DNA of 64,000 bases. Source: Streptomyces endophytica. Lineage in GTDB: Bacteria > Actinomycetota > Actinomycetes > Streptomycetales > Streptomycetaceae. Below are positions 48,877 to 59,617 of this stretch, piece after piece. The notes below the pieces were generated by a model. That model saw nothing but the letters and a program-made list of their open reading frames with translations. It had not been told where the DNA came from and searched no databases. Made by a program: the position numbers and the translations under genes. The stretch spans positions 3,410,001-3,474,000 of the forward strand of contig NZ_CP110636.1 in the NCBI RefSeq assembly GCF_026153355.1, in the 5' to 3' direction. Each line of letters starts with the position of its first letter. Within the stretch, counting starts at the first letter, position 1.

Positions 48877-50160
48877 TCACGCCACCCCCCGAATCCGCCG
48901 CACCAGCAGCGCTCCCAGCAGGCCGATGGCCGCTGCCACGGCGTACAGCGTCCGGTAGCCACCGAGGTGTACGAGGGGCGCGGCCAGCGCCGGGGCGGCC
49001 ACCTGGGGCAGGGAGTTGGCGATGTTGATGAGGCCGAGGTCCTTGCCGCGGTGGGCCGCGGCCGGCAGGACGTCCATCATCAGCGCGAGGTCGACGGACG
49101 TGAAGACCCCGAATCCGATGCCCAGCAGCGCCGCGGCGCACACTGCGCCCGGCCAGGTCTGCCAGACGGCGAGCAGCACGGTGGCCACCGTCATGATCAC
49201 TCCGGCGCCCAGGACGAACGGCTGCCGCCGCCCGGCCCGGTCGGACCAGATCCCGCCGACGACGACCGTGGTCAGCAGCGTCACGCCGTTCACGGCGGTG
49301 AGCAGCAGCACCCCGCCGTCCGGGTCCGCCCGCCGCAGTACATCGCGCAGGTAGTACAGCAGGTACAGCAGCACCAGCACGTTGCCCAGGTTGATCAGGA
49401 ACCGGGTCAGCCACGCCCAGCCCAGGTCCGGATGGCGCCGCGGGCTGATCCAGAAGCCGGTGAGCAGGGCGCGCCAGGACAGTGCCGGCCGCCGCCCGGC
49501 CGGCAGCACCGCGTCCCGGTGCCCCAGCACGTACGGCAGGGTGCCCAGCACCACGAACCCGGCGCAGGCCAGATACCCGGCCCCCAGCCCGCCCGCCACG
49601 GTCGCCAGGCCCGTCCCCGCGACCACCCCCAGGATCTGTGCGGCGCCCAGCCAGCCGCCCACCGCGCCGCGCTGCCGGTGCGGCACCCGGTCCGGTACGG
49701 CCGCGGTGATCGCCGCGAACGCCGCGTTGAGCGCGAGCTGCACGGCACCCCACGCGAGCGCCATCGCCAGGACCGTCCGGGCCGCCGCCAGTGCCGCCAG
49801 CGCGGCGGCGCCGCCGGCAACTCCCGCCGCGATCCAGGGAGTTCGCCGCCCGTAACGGGAGGTCGTACGGTCCGACAGCCCGCCGAAGAGGGGATTGGCC
49901 ACCAGGGAGACGACGGCGCCCACGCCGGTCACCCAGGCCAGCACGGATTCCTTGGGCATCCCGGCCGCCGGTGCCGCCACCTCCGCCGCCTGCCAGGCGA
50001 GCAGGATCTGGAGCGGGCCGTACCAGCCCGCCCAGATCGCCCCGTTGGCCACCGCGAGGGACGCGGTCCACCCGGGTCCGACCGGCGCGGCCGGCTCGGC
50101 CAGCGGGTCCGGCGCCGGGACCCGGTACCGCCCCCGGCCCGCCCCCGTGGTCCGGCTCAC
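48877..50160 (-). CDS. MFS sugar transporter-type protein
   Basis: 427 aa, GTG 50160, overlapping the GH1 stop (GTGA). About 12 membrane helices. The loop 2-3 signature NPLFGGLSDRTTSRYGRRTPW (equivalent to GxxxDRxGRR) is strong, as is the second-half SDRAGRRQPF. The SDRTTSRYGRRTPWI form resembles glycoside-pentoside-hexuronide/melibiose-like carriers. Coupling to a beta-glucosidase gene suggests uptake of a beta-glucoside. Confidence 0.9.
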   Translation of the reverse strand: MSRTTGAGRGRYRVPAPDPLAEPAAPVGPGWTASLAVANGAIWAGWYGPLQILLAWQAAEVAAPAAGMPKESVLAWVTGVGAVVSLVANPLFGGLSDRTTSRYGRRTPWIAAGVAGGAAALAALAAARTVLAMALAWGAVQLALNAAFAAITAAVPDRVPHRQRGAVGGWLGAAQILGVVAGTGLATVAGGLGAGYLACAGFVVLGTLPYVLGHRDAVLPAGRRPALSWRALLTGFWISPRRHPDLGWAWLTRFLINLGNVLVLLYLLYYLRDVLRRADPDGGVLLLTAVNGVTLLTTVVVGGIWSDRAGRRQPFVLGAGVIMTVATVLLAVWQTWPGAVCAAALLGIGFGVFTSVDLALMMDVLPAAAHRGKDLGLINIANSLPQVAAPALAAPLVHLGGYRTLYAVAAAIGLLGALLVRRIRGVA

Positions 50161-51524
50161 CCGCCCGCCTGCTCCCGGAGTACCTCGCGGAACCAGCGGT
50201 ACGAGGACTTCGGCGTCCGCTTCAGGGTCGCGTAGTCGACGTGCACCAGCCCGAACCGCCGTGCGTACCCCTCCGCCCATTCGAAGTTGTCCAGCAGGGA
50301 CCAGACGAAATACCCCCGGACGTCCACTCCCGCCGTCATGGCGGCGTGCAGGGCCCGCAGGTGCCCGTCCAGATAGGCGATCCGCTCCCGGTCGTCGATG
50401 CCCTCGTACGAGCAGCCGTTCTCGGTGATCACGATCGGCGGCAGCCGCTTTCCGTACCGTTCGCGGAAGCCGACCAGCAATTCGGTCAGGCCTTCCGGCA
50501 CCACCGCCCACCCGAAGTCGGTCCGGGGATATCCCGCGATGTCCTGGGGCGTGAAAGGCAGCCCCTCGGGGATGCGGGTTCCGCCGACTTCCGTTGCCTC
50601 GCCCCTCGGTCGTCCCACCAGCGACGGCTGGTAGTAATTGATCCCGTACCAGTCCAGCGGCTGGGAGATCACCTTCAGGTCGTCGTCGACGTTTCCCGGC
50701 AGCAGCTCCGCCACGTCCTCGTCCGGATAGCGGCCCAGCAGGATCGGTTCCGCGAACAGCCGGTTCAACAGCAGGTCGTAGAGATCCGCCGCCTGACGGT
50801 CCTCCTCCGCGTCGGACGCGGCCCAGGTCGGCCCGTGGGAATTGGCGATCCCGATGGACCGGGCACCCCGGGCCCGCAGCGCCTGTACCGCCAGGCCGTG
50901 CCCCAGCAGCTGGTGGTGCGCCGCCGGCAGGGCCCCGAAGAGCAATTCCCGTCCCGGCGCGTGCTGCCCCAGCCCGTAGCCCAGCAGTGTCAGTTCGGCC
51001 GGCTCGTTGAGCGTGATCCACCGCTCCACCCGGTCCCCGAGCCGGGCCGCCACGGCATCCGCGTACGCGGCGAACCACTCCGCCGTCTCCCGTACGAGCC
51101 AGCCCCCGCCGTCCTCCACGACCTGCGGGGTGTCCCAATGGAAGAGCGTCGGCACCGGTGCGATCCCGGCCGCCAGCAAGGTGTCGACCAGCCGGTCGTA
51201 GAAGTCCAGCCCGGCCGCGTTCACCGCCCCGCGACCGTCTGGCACCACCCGCGGCCACGCCACCGAAAACCGGTACGCGCCGACCCCGAGTTCCTTGAGC
51301 AGCCCGACGTCCTCCGGATACCGGTGGTAATGATCGGTCGCCACCCGCGCGTCCGACCCGTCCTTGATCCGCCCGCTCTCCCCGGCGAACACGTCCCAGG
51401 CGGACGGGCCCCGCCCGGCTTCCGCCACCGCGCCCTCGATCTGTGCGGCGGACGTCGACACCCCCCACAGGAATTCCGACGGGAAACGCGGCAGGGGCCT
51501 GGGGAACTCCGGCACGGCAGTCAT
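50157..51524 (-). CDS. Family 1 glycoside hydrolase (beta-glucosidase)
   Basis: 455 aa, normal GH1 length. N-terminal signature FLWGVSTSAAQIEGA; acid/base Glu in ITLNEPAEL (~residue 170); nucleophile Glu in PIVITENGCSYEG (~residue 360); and the aglycone-site VWSLLDNFEWAEGY. No signal peptide, so it acts inside the cell on imported beta-glucosides. It is the first gene of an operon with the MFS transporter. I see no CebR-type operator in the 130-bp upstream. Confidence 0.95.
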   Translation of the reverse strand: MTAVPEFPRPLPRFPSEFLWGVSTSAAQIEGAVAEAGRGPSAWDVFAGESGRIKDGSDARVATDHYHRYPEDVGLLKELGVGAYRFSVAWPRVVPDGRGAVNAAGLDFYDRLVDTLLAAGIAPVPTLFHWDTPQVVEDGGGWLVRETAEWFAAYADAVAARLGDRVERWITLNEPAELTLLGYGLGQHAPGRELLFGALPAAHHQLLGHGLAVQALRARGARSIGIANSHGPTWAASDAEEDRQAADLYDLLLNRLFAEPILLGRYPDEDVAELLPGNVDDDLKVISQPLDWYGINYYQPSLVGRPRGEATEVGGTRIPEGLPFTPQDIAGYPRTDFGWAVVPEGLTELLVGFRERYGKRLPPIVITENGCSYEGIDDRERIAYLDGHLRALHAAMTAGVDVRGYFVWSLLDNFEWAEGYARRFGLVHVDYATLKRTPKSSYRWFREVLREQAGG

Positions 51525-51657
51525 GCCGGGATCTTCGTAACCGGCGGTAACAGTGTCAAGAGGCCCGACACGTACGGGAGTTGGCGGGGCGCGTACGGCG
51601 GCCGGCGGGCAGCCGCCGAGGCCCCGCTGCTACGCCGCTGGACGTCGCCGTGGCGGC

Positions 51658-51924
51658 CTACGCCCCTTCCTTCATCACCCTCGTGATCAAGGTTCGCTGG
51701 TCGTCCGTGAGGCGCGGGTCGGAGAGGTACACCGTGCGGCCGTCGACGGTGATCTGGTAGCTGAAGCCGTCGGGGACGCCGACGGGGGGTTCGGTGCGGG
51801 CGGTGGCGAGGGCGCGTGCGGCGAGCGACTGCCACTCGGCGGAGTCGTCGCGCCCCGCGGTGTCGATCTCGGCCCGGCGGTCGATGGCCGCGAAGCCGCC
51901 GGTGCGGTGAACGTGAATGCGCAT
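51658..51924 (-). CDS. Emfourin, protealysin-type protease inhibitor
   Basis: 88 aa. MRIHVHRTGGFAAIDRR, then DSAEWQSLAARAL and DGFSYQITVDGRTVYLSDPRLTDDQRTLI, matches the emfourin family of M4-protease inhibitors. It lies 196 bases downstream of the protealysin-like M4 gene on the same strand, the expected protease-inhibitor arrangement. GGAG lies 8 bases before ATG 51924. No signal peptide, in line with an intracellular partner. Confidence 0.88.
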   Translation of the reverse strand: MRIHVHRTGGFAAIDRRAEIDTAGRDDSAEWQSLAARALATARTEPPVGVPDGFSYQITVDGRTVYLSDPRLTDDQRTLITRVMKEGA

Positions 51925-51994
51925 AACGGGCTCCTCCGACGTCCTGCGACGGACTTCTTCCCCGTTTGGGGGGCCATATGGCCACGGTAGTCGG

Positions 51995-52047
51995 GGGCGG
52001 GGGGTGGGCGCCTGCTGGTCGCCGGCGCCCGTGCACCACCCCCGCCC
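51995..52047 (-). terminator. Long hairpin between the M4 protease and emfourin genes
   Basis: GGGCGGGGGGTGG (51995-52007) pairs with CCACCCCCGCCC (52036-52047), and an inner GGCGCC/GGCGCC pair shortens the loop. No T-tract. It could reduce read-through from protease into inhibitor or protect mRNA. Confidence 0.45.
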
Positions 52048-52120
52048 TTACGGGTAACCGGCACACCCCCGAGGTACGCCGGTCATTTCCCGCCTGGCCG
52101 GGATGGCGCGTCCCGTGTCG

Positions 52121-53230
52121 CTACTTCGCCGAGATGCCGACCTGCGACCAGGCCTTGACCACGGCCTCGTGTTCGTCGCCGGCGCCGAAGCGGGCCTGGG
52201 CGGCCTTGATCGTGAGCTTGGCGAAGTCGGCGAACGTGGCGTTCTTGGGCAGTTCGCCGCCGGTCAGGACGTCGTACCAGACCTGGCCGGCGCGCTCCCA
52301 CGCCTTGCCGCCGAGCTTGCTGGCGACGAGGTAGAAGGCGTGGTTGGGGATGCCGGAGTTGATGTGGACGCCGCCGTTGTCGTCGGTGGTCTTGACGTAG
52401 CCCTTCATCGTGGCCGGCTGCGGGTCCTTGCCCAGGACGTCGTCGTCATAGGCCGTGCCCGGCGCCTTCATGGAGCGCAGGGCCTTGCCGGTGACGTTGG
52501 GGCCGAGCAGGTCGGCGCCGATCAGCCAGTCGGCCTGGTCGGCGGTCTGGCCGAGGGCGTACTGCTTGATCAGGGAGCCGAAGACGTCGGAGACGGATTC
52601 GTTGAGGGCGCCGGACTGGCCCTGGTAGTCGAGGTTGGCGGTGTACTGGGTGACGCCGTGGGTGAGCTCGTGGCCGATGACGTCGACGGGGATGGTGAAG
52701 TCCTTGAACAGGTCGTTGTCGCCGTCGCCGAAGACCATCCGCTCGCCGTCCCAGAAGGCGTTGTCGTACTTCTGGCCGTAGTGGACGGTCGCGTCGAGGG
52801 CCAGGCCGGCGCCGTCGATGGACTTGCGGTGGAACGCCTTCAGGTAGAAGTCGAAGGTCGCGCCCAGTCCGGCGTGGGCGCGGTTGACCGACGCGTCCTG
52901 GGAGGGGCCGTCGGACTCGGAGCGGACCTTGGTGCCGGGGAGGTTCTCCTGGTGGCCGGCGTCGTAGATGGTGCGGTTCGGCTTGTCGGCGTCGGCGCCG
53001 GGCTCCCCGGGGGTCGTCGCGCGGGCGGCCAGCTCGCGGCGCCGGGTGCGGCGGACGTGGTCGTGCTCCAGGGTGCGGCGGGCCGGCTCGTGCCGGGCCG
53101 GGTCGTCCGACTGGGCGAGGTTGTCGAGGATGTGCGGCGGGATGATCGTGCAGAAGACGGGGTGGCCGGGGCTCGTGGCGCCGGTGGTCTGCTGGGTCTC
53201 GTCGTTGTCGAGGTCCGTGTTGAGGTCCAT
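52121..53230 (-). CDS. Protealysin-like M4 family zinc metalloprotease
   Basis: 369 aa from ATG 53230. No signal peptide. The short propeptide contains PPHIL (CTIIPPHILDNLA), the motif of protealysin-type precursors, rather than the long FTP propeptide of thermolysin. Catalytic VIGHELTHGVTQYTA (HEXXH), third zinc ligand Glu in ALNESVSDVFG, and the catalytic His region near GGVHINSGIPNHAFY are all intact. Thermolysin-fold endopeptidase, probably cytoplasmic or exported non-classically, held in check by the emfourin gene downstream. Longer reading to 53392 overlaps the leuA leader region and is unlikely. Confidence 0.93.
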   Translation of the reverse strand: MDLNTDLDNDETQQTTGATSPGHPVFCTIIPPHILDNLAQSDDPARHEPARRTLEHDHVRRTRRRELAARATTPGEPGADADKPNRTIYDAGHQENLPGTKVRSESDGPSQDASVNRAHAGLGATFDFYLKAFHRKSIDGAGLALDATVHYGQKYDNAFWDGERMVFGDGDNDLFKDFTIPVDVIGHELTHGVTQYTANLDYQGQSGALNESVSDVFGSLIKQYALGQTADQADWLIGADLLGPNVTGKALRSMKAPGTAYDDDVLGKDPQPATMKGYVKTTDDNGGVHINSGIPNHAFYLVASKLGGKAWERAGQVWYDVLTGGELPKNATFADFAKLTIKAAQARFGAGDEHEAVVKAWSQVGISAK

Positions 53231-53374
53231 GGACAAACGGTGGCACTGTGTAGTGCGGGTGTCACTGCCTGCGGTGGAGATTCCTGCATATGTGTGGTTC
53301 GTCGCATTTAGGGCGTAACGTCCGGCCCGGTCCCGCATACTGATACGCGACCGCCACTCAGGGCGTACCTCGGT

Positions 53375-53380
53375 TAGGGT
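53375..53380 (+). promoter_or_regulatory. -10 box TAGGGT of the leuA transcript
   Basis: TAGGGT ends 10 nt before the leader-peptide ATG at 53391, giving a transcript with only a 3-4 nt leader. No good -35 is visible. Confidence 0.5.
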
Positions 53381-53385
53381 GCTGA

Positions 53386-55281
<1,896 letters not shown>

Positions 55282-55330
55282 GCCGGCACCTCCACCGATC
55301 GGCTCCGACCTGCGCCGATCCACCCTCGAT

Positions 55331-55378
55331 CACGATCGCGCCCCGCAGCTCACCGCGAGCCGCGGGGGCGCGGTCGTG
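55331..55378 (+). terminator. Strong terminator after leuA
   Basis: CACGATCGCGCCCC (55331-55344) pairs with GGGGCGCGGTCGTG (55365-55378), extended inward by GCAGCTC/GAGCCGC to about 21 bp with G-U pairs and a 5-nt loop. It begins 50 bases after the leuA stop. Confidence 0.85.
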
Positions 55379-55419
55379 CGCGGAGCGGCACCATCCGGCC
55401 GGTTGTCCGATACGAGGTG

Positions 55420-55451
55420 CTGACGGCGCATCAATGATGTGGCTAACATCA
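55420..55451 (+). promoter_or_regulatory. Promoter with overlapping palindrome upstream of the TerB gene
   Basis: CTGACG (55420-55425) and TAACAT (55444-55449) at 18-bp spacing form a good promoter. The inverted repeat TGATGT-N5-ACATCA (55435-55451) overlaps the -10, where a repressor would block polymerase. The regulator is unknown. Confidence 0.5.
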
Positions 55452-55527
55452 CGTCCAACACGGCGATGGGGGCGTGGGGGTCTCTCCTGTGCCTTGAGGG
55501 CGACGGGGAGTTACGGAGGCTGACGGA

Positions 55528-56238
55528 ATGCACAAGGTGTGTGTGATGGGAGTGCGCACGTGCTGGCGTACCGTCGCCGACGGTGAGTTCTTCTGTCCGG
55601 ACTGCGGCGGCGACCGCAACTACCTTCGACGCACCGGCCACCGCCGCCTCACCCTCCTCGGCGTTCCGCTCCTCTCCCGCGGCCACACCGGCCCGGTGCT
55701 GGAGTGCTCCGCCTGCCACGGCCGCTTCGGCCTGGACGCCCTCGACCACCCCACCACCGTCCGCTTCTCCGCGATGCTGCGGGACGCCGTCCACACCGTC
55801 ACGCTCGCACTGCTGGCCGCCGGCGGGACGTCCTCCCGTGCGGTCCGGGAGACCGCCGTGGACGCCGTCCGCACGGCCGGCTTCCCGGACTGCTCCGAGG
55901 ACCAGCTGCTGACCCTCCTCGCCGCCCTCGCCGCCGACACCGGGCGGCTCACCGGCACCTACGACGCGGTGACCGGCGGCCACTGCGGCCACGCCGGCCT
56001 CGACCCCTGCGGCACCGCGCTGGCCATAGAGCTGCACGAGGCCCTGGAACCGCTGGCCCCGCATCTCGCGCCGGCCGGGCGGGAGTCGCTGCTCCTCCAG
56101 GGCGCCCGGATCGCCCTCGCGGACGGCGCCTACACGCCCGCGGAGCGCGAGGTGCTCACCACGGTCGGCGGTGCGCTGACCCTCGGCCCGGCGGACACCG
56201 AGCGGCTGCTCGCCGCGGCGGCGCGCACGCCCTCGTAG
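55528..56238 (+). CDS. Zinc-ribbon TerB family (tellurite-resistance-like) protein
   Basis: 236 aa. The N terminus carries a zinc-ribbon-like pair FFCPDCGGDR and LECSACHGRF (residues ~20-70). The rest is helical, with a TerB-like C-terminal domain: QGARIALADGAYTPAEREVLTTVGGALTLGP, whose acidic DGAYTPAE loop is the family hallmark. TerB domains link to membrane stress and tellurite resistance, but isolated TerB proteins have no fixed role. GGAGG lies about 10 bases before ATG 55528. ATG 55546 is an alternative. Confidence 0.85.
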   Translation: MHKVCVMGVRTCWRTVADGEFFCPDCGGDRNYLRRTGHRRLTLLGVPLLSRGHTGPVLECSACHGRFGLDALDHPTTVRFSAMLRDAVHTVTLALLAAGGTSSRAVRETAVDAVRTAGFPDCSEDQLLTLLAALAADTGRLTGTYDAVTGGHCGHAGLDPCGTALAIELHEALEPLAPHLAPAGRESLLLQGARIALADGAYTPAEREVLTTVGGALTLGPADTERLLAAAARTPS

Positions 56239-56305
56239 GTCCGGGCTCCGCTGTCGGCGGGCGCCCCTCGCGGCGATGCCGATCGCGAGGGGGAGCAAAG
56301 GTTGC

Positions 56306-56339
56306 GGCCCCCGTCGCCGCCGGGGCGGTGACGGGGGCC
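56306..56339. terminator. Bidirectional terminator between terB and the conservon
   Basis: GGCCCCCGTC (56306-56315) pairs with GACGGGGGCC (56330-56339), with additional CCGC/GCGG inside. It lies between convergent genes. Confidence 0.82.
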
Positions 56340-56365
56340 GTGAACTCCTCGGGTGCCGACGGCGG

Positions 56366-57609
56366 TTACGCGTCCGCCGGCGGCGTCAGGCGCACCGGAA
56401 GGCCCCGCAGGCCGCCCGAGATGAAGCCGCCCGAGGGCTGCAACTCCTCGGCCGGTACGGCCAGTTGGAGCTCCGGGAAGCGTGCGAAGAGGGCCGGGAG
56501 GGCGATCCGGGCCTCCATACGGGCCAGCGGGGCGCCCAGGCAGTGGTGCACGCCGTGGCCGAAGGCCAGATGCTCCTGGACGCCGCGCCGGACGTCGAAC
56601 GTGTCCGCGCCGGGGCCGTGGAACTCCGGGTCGCGGCCGGCGCCTGCGTACCCGGGGAGGATCGCGTCGCCCTTGCGGATGATGATCCCGTCCGGCAGCT
56701 CGATGTCCTCCACCGCGAAGCGCAGCGGCAGGCTCGCGATGCTGGGGGCCCAGCGCAGCGTCTCCTCGATCACGTCGTTCCACGGCACCTGGCCCGACAG
56801 CACCAGCTTGAGTTGGTCGGGGTGGGTGAGCAGGGCCGTCACCGCGTTGCCGATGAGGTCGACGGTGGTCTCGTGACCGGCGCCGATGACCAGCAGCAGG
56901 GTGTCCAGGAGCTCCTGCTCGGTCATCCGCTCGCCGTCGTCGTCCCGTGCGGAGACCAGCAGGCTGGTGAGGTCGTCCGCCGGTGTCTCGCGCTTGGCGG
57001 TGACCAGGCCGGTCAGCAGGGTGTGCACGGACGCGGCGGTGGCACCGGCCTGTTCCGGCGTGGCGGTGGTGTCCATGATCGCCTCGACCAGCCGGGCCAG
57101 TTCGGCGCGCGGCCCGCCCTCCGGGAAACCGAAGAGCTCGCAGATGACCTGCATGGGCAGCGGGTGGGCGAACACCTCGCGCAGGTCCACGACCGAGCCG
57201 GCCGGGCGGTCGGCGAGATCGTCCAGTAAGGCCTGGGTGATCCGCTCGACGCGCGGCAGCATCGCGTCCGTACGGCGGGCGGTGAACGCCGGCGCGATCA
57301 GCTTGCGCAGTCGGCGGTGGTCCGGGCCGTACGCGGTGAACATGTTGGTGACGCCGATCCACGACTGCAGCCAACTGCTGCGGATCTCCTCGCGCTGCCA
57401 GGCCGGCCAGTGCTCGCGGGGTTCTTGGAGACCCGGTCGTCGGTCAGCAGCGACTTGAGCAGGGCGTGCCGGGTGACCGCCCACGCCTCGATGCCGCCGG
57501 GCAGCTCGATCCGGGCCGCCGGGCCTACCGCGCGGAGGCGGGCTGCCTCTCCGTGGATGTCGCTTCCGACCGGGTCGATGACGTAGGGCTGCTGTCCCTG
57601 TTGTGCCAT
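56366..57609 (-). pseudogene. Cytochrome P450, CYP154-like, last gene of the conservon; interrupted by a single-base deletion
   Basis: Starts ATG 57609 with AGGAG. The N terminus MAQQGQQPYVIDPVGSDIHGEA runs to LLTDDRVSKNP and shifts at about 57417-57421, where one base seems missing from a G run (C run on the coding strand). It resumes REHWPAWQREEIRSSWLQSW in the -1 frame. P450 motifs are complete: I-helix GAGHETTVDLIGN, K-helix EETLRW (ExxR) and heme loop FGHGVHHCLGAPLAR. Restored length 414 aa. CYP154 enzymes commonly close Streptomyces conservons next to a CYP157. Confidence 0.88.
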
Positions 57610-58982
57610 GGAGTTGCTCCTGCCTGGTCGGGGGTGATGGGGGAGAAGCGGGCCGGCAGCGCGACCAGGGCCCGGTGGAAGGCGCCGTGCCGCCACTCCA
57701 ACTCAGCTGCCGGTACGGCGAGTTCGATGTCGGAGAGCCAGGCGGTGAGCCGCTCGATCGCGGTGGTGGCGATCAGCAGCGCGTGCCGCTTCACGGGGCA
57801 GGCGTGCGGGCCGGCCGACCAGGACAGGTGCGAACCGCCGCCCGAGCCCGGCACCTCCAGCGAGCTGGTGTCGAACTGGCTGTTGGCGGCCGCGTACGAC
57901 ACCATCACCAGCTGGCCCCGGCGCACCCAGGTCCCGTGGAAGAAGACGTCCCGCACCGGGAAGTGGGCGGAGTAGTTGGTCAGCGGCGGGTCGTTCCACA
58001 GCACCTCGTTGATGGCGTCCTGCGGGGTCAGGGCGCCACCGGTGAGGGTGTTGTAGTAGCGGTCGTCGGAGAGCATCCGCGACAGCGAGTTGCCGATGAG
58101 GTTGGCGAGCGGTTCGTTGCCCGCGCCCATCACCAGGATGATGTTGTGGATCAGTTCCTCGTCGGACAGCCCGTTGGGATGGTCCATGAACCACGAGGTC
58201 AGGTCCGCGCCGCGCTGCGCCTTCTTCGACCCGACCAGCTCCATGATGTACGCGGTGTACGCCTCGTTGGCGGCCGCCGCCTCCTCGGGCGAGGTGCCCT
58301 CGATCATCCCGGCGAGGGCCTCGACGAGCCGGTCGCTGTAGGAGTCGGGCAGCCCGAAGAGGTTGTTGAACATCAGCAGCGGGATCAGCCGCGCGTAGTC
58401 GGCGATCAGATCGACCTCACCGCGGGCGCCGAACCGCTGGATCAGGGTGTCCGCGGCGTGGTGCACCCGGGCCCGCAGCTCGTGCGGTTCCACCAGCTTG
58501 AAGCTGTCGACGATGACGTCCCGGTAGCGGACGTGCGCCGGCCCGTCGCTGTAGAAGACGTTCGGCCGCCAGCCCAGCATCGGCAGGATCGGCGAATCGG
58601 CCGGGATGGTCTGCATCCACTCCCGGGAGTCCTTCGACCAGGTCGAGTCGTCGTGCAGCAGGTCGAGCGCCGCGCGGTAGTCGGTGACCAGCATCGCGGT
58701 CACGTCGGGCGCGATCTCGACCGGTGCCAGCGCACCGTACTGGCGCAGCTGGGCGTAGTTGCGGGCCGGGTCGGCGGCGAACTCCGGTCCGTAGAGCCTC
58801 ACCGGCTGTTGCGCGTCGGGCCGGGCCTGCGGGTACGCCATGGCCTGCTGCGGCGGGACCGCGGAGTGCGCCGGGCAGCCCGGCGGCGGCGCGGCGCCCT
58901 GCTGCGGTGGCAGCTTCCCCGGGCTCTCGGCTTCGTTGGAGCGGGGGAGACCCCATTCTTCCGGCTGGTGCGGGGAAGTCAC
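57525..58982 (-). CDS. Cytochrome P450, CYP157-like, lacking the ExxR arginine
   Basis: 485 aa, GTG 58982 overlapping the cvnD stop (GTGA). An unusual N-terminal Pro/Gln-rich extension (~60 residues) precedes the P450 fold. I-helix is GAGNEPLANLIG; the heme loop SWSAGPHACPVK keeps the axial Cys. At the K-helix the sequence is NEVLWNDPP, so the Arg of ExxR is Trp. Loss of ExxR is a published property of the CYP157 family and supports the assignment. The last ~28 residues extend 85 bases into the next P450 gene. Confidence 0.9.
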   Translation of the reverse strand: MTSPHQPEEWGLPRSNEAESPGKLPPQQGAAPPPGCPAHSAVPPQQAMAYPQARPDAQQPVRLYGPEFAADPARNYAQLRQYGALAPVEIAPDVTAMLVTDYRAALDLLHDDSTWSKDSREWMQTIPADSPILPMLGWRPNVFYSDGPAHVRYRDVIVDSFKLVEPHELRARVHHAADTLIQRFGARGEVDLIADYARLIPLLMFNNLFGLPDSYSDRLVEALAGMIEGTSPEEAAAANEAYTAYIMELVGSKKAQRGADLTSWFMDHPNGLSDEELIHNIILVMGAGNEPLANLIGNSLSRMLSDDRYYNTLTGGALTPQDAINEVLWNDPPLTNYSAHFPVRDVFFHGTWVRRGQLVMVSYAAANSQFDTSSLEVPGSGGGSHLSWSAGPHACPVKRHALLIATTAIERLTAWLSDIELAVPAAELEWRHGAFHRALVALPARFSPITPDQAGATPWHNRDSSPTSSTRSEATSTERQPASAR

Positions 58983-59617
58983 GGGTTCGGGTTCTCCTCG
59001 GGAGTGTGGGCCAGGACGTGGCCGACGAGCGCGATCAGCGCGTCGACGGACTGGTCGCGGTCGCGGGCGTCGCACAGCACCAGCGGCGTCTCGGGGTGCA
59101 GGTCGAGCGCCTCGCGGAGCTTCTCGACGGAGTACTCGGGCGCGTCGGGGAAGGTGTTGACCGCGACCGCGTAGCGCAGCCCGGCCTCCTCGACGATGTC
59201 CATCACCTCGAACGAGTCCGCCAGCCGGCGGGTGTCCGCGAGGACCAGGGCGCCCAGCGCGCCGCGGGCGATGTCCTGCCACAGGGGCCGGAAGCGCTTC
59301 TGGCCGGGCGTGCCGAACAGGTAGAGCACCAGGTCCCCGGGCAGCGTCAGCCGCCCGAAGTCGATCGCGACGGTGGTGGTGGTCTTCTCCCGTACGCCGG
59401 CGAGATCGTCGACGATCGCGCCGGACTGGGTCATGACCTCTTCGGTGTGCAGCGGCGGGGTCTCCGACAGCGCCCGGATGAGCGTCGTCTTGCCGACCCC
59501 GAACGGACCCGCGACCAGCAGCTTGACCAGGGTCTGGTTCTCGCCGGAGAGGTACATGTTGCCGGTGCCGGTACCCGTACCGGTCGCGCTGCTAGGACTT
59601 GAGAGAGCGGAGTCCAT
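58979..59617 (-). CDS. cvnD: Conservon GTPase CvnD
   Basis: 212 aa from ATG 59617 (MDSALSSPSSATGTG). MglA/Ras-like GTPase: P-loop AGPFGVGKTTLIRALSE (~residue 38), switch region TTTTVAIDFGRLTL, G3-equivalent FGTPGQKRF, and VNTF near G4. In the conservon it pairs with the sensor-like CvnA, the roadblock protein CvnB and the DUF742 protein CvnC as a G-protein-like membrane complex. Overlaps cvnC by 26 bases. Confidence 0.95.
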   Translation of the reverse strand: MDSALSSPSSATGTGTGTGNMYLSGENQTLVKLLVAGPFGVGKTTLIRALSETPPLHTEEVMTQSGAIVDDLAGVREKTTTTVAIDFGRLTLPGDLVLYLFGTPGQKRFRPLWQDIARGALGALVLADTRRLADSFEVMDIVEEAGLRYAVAVNTFPDAPEYSVEKLREALDLHPETPLVLCDARDRDQSVDALIALVGHVLAHTPEENPNP

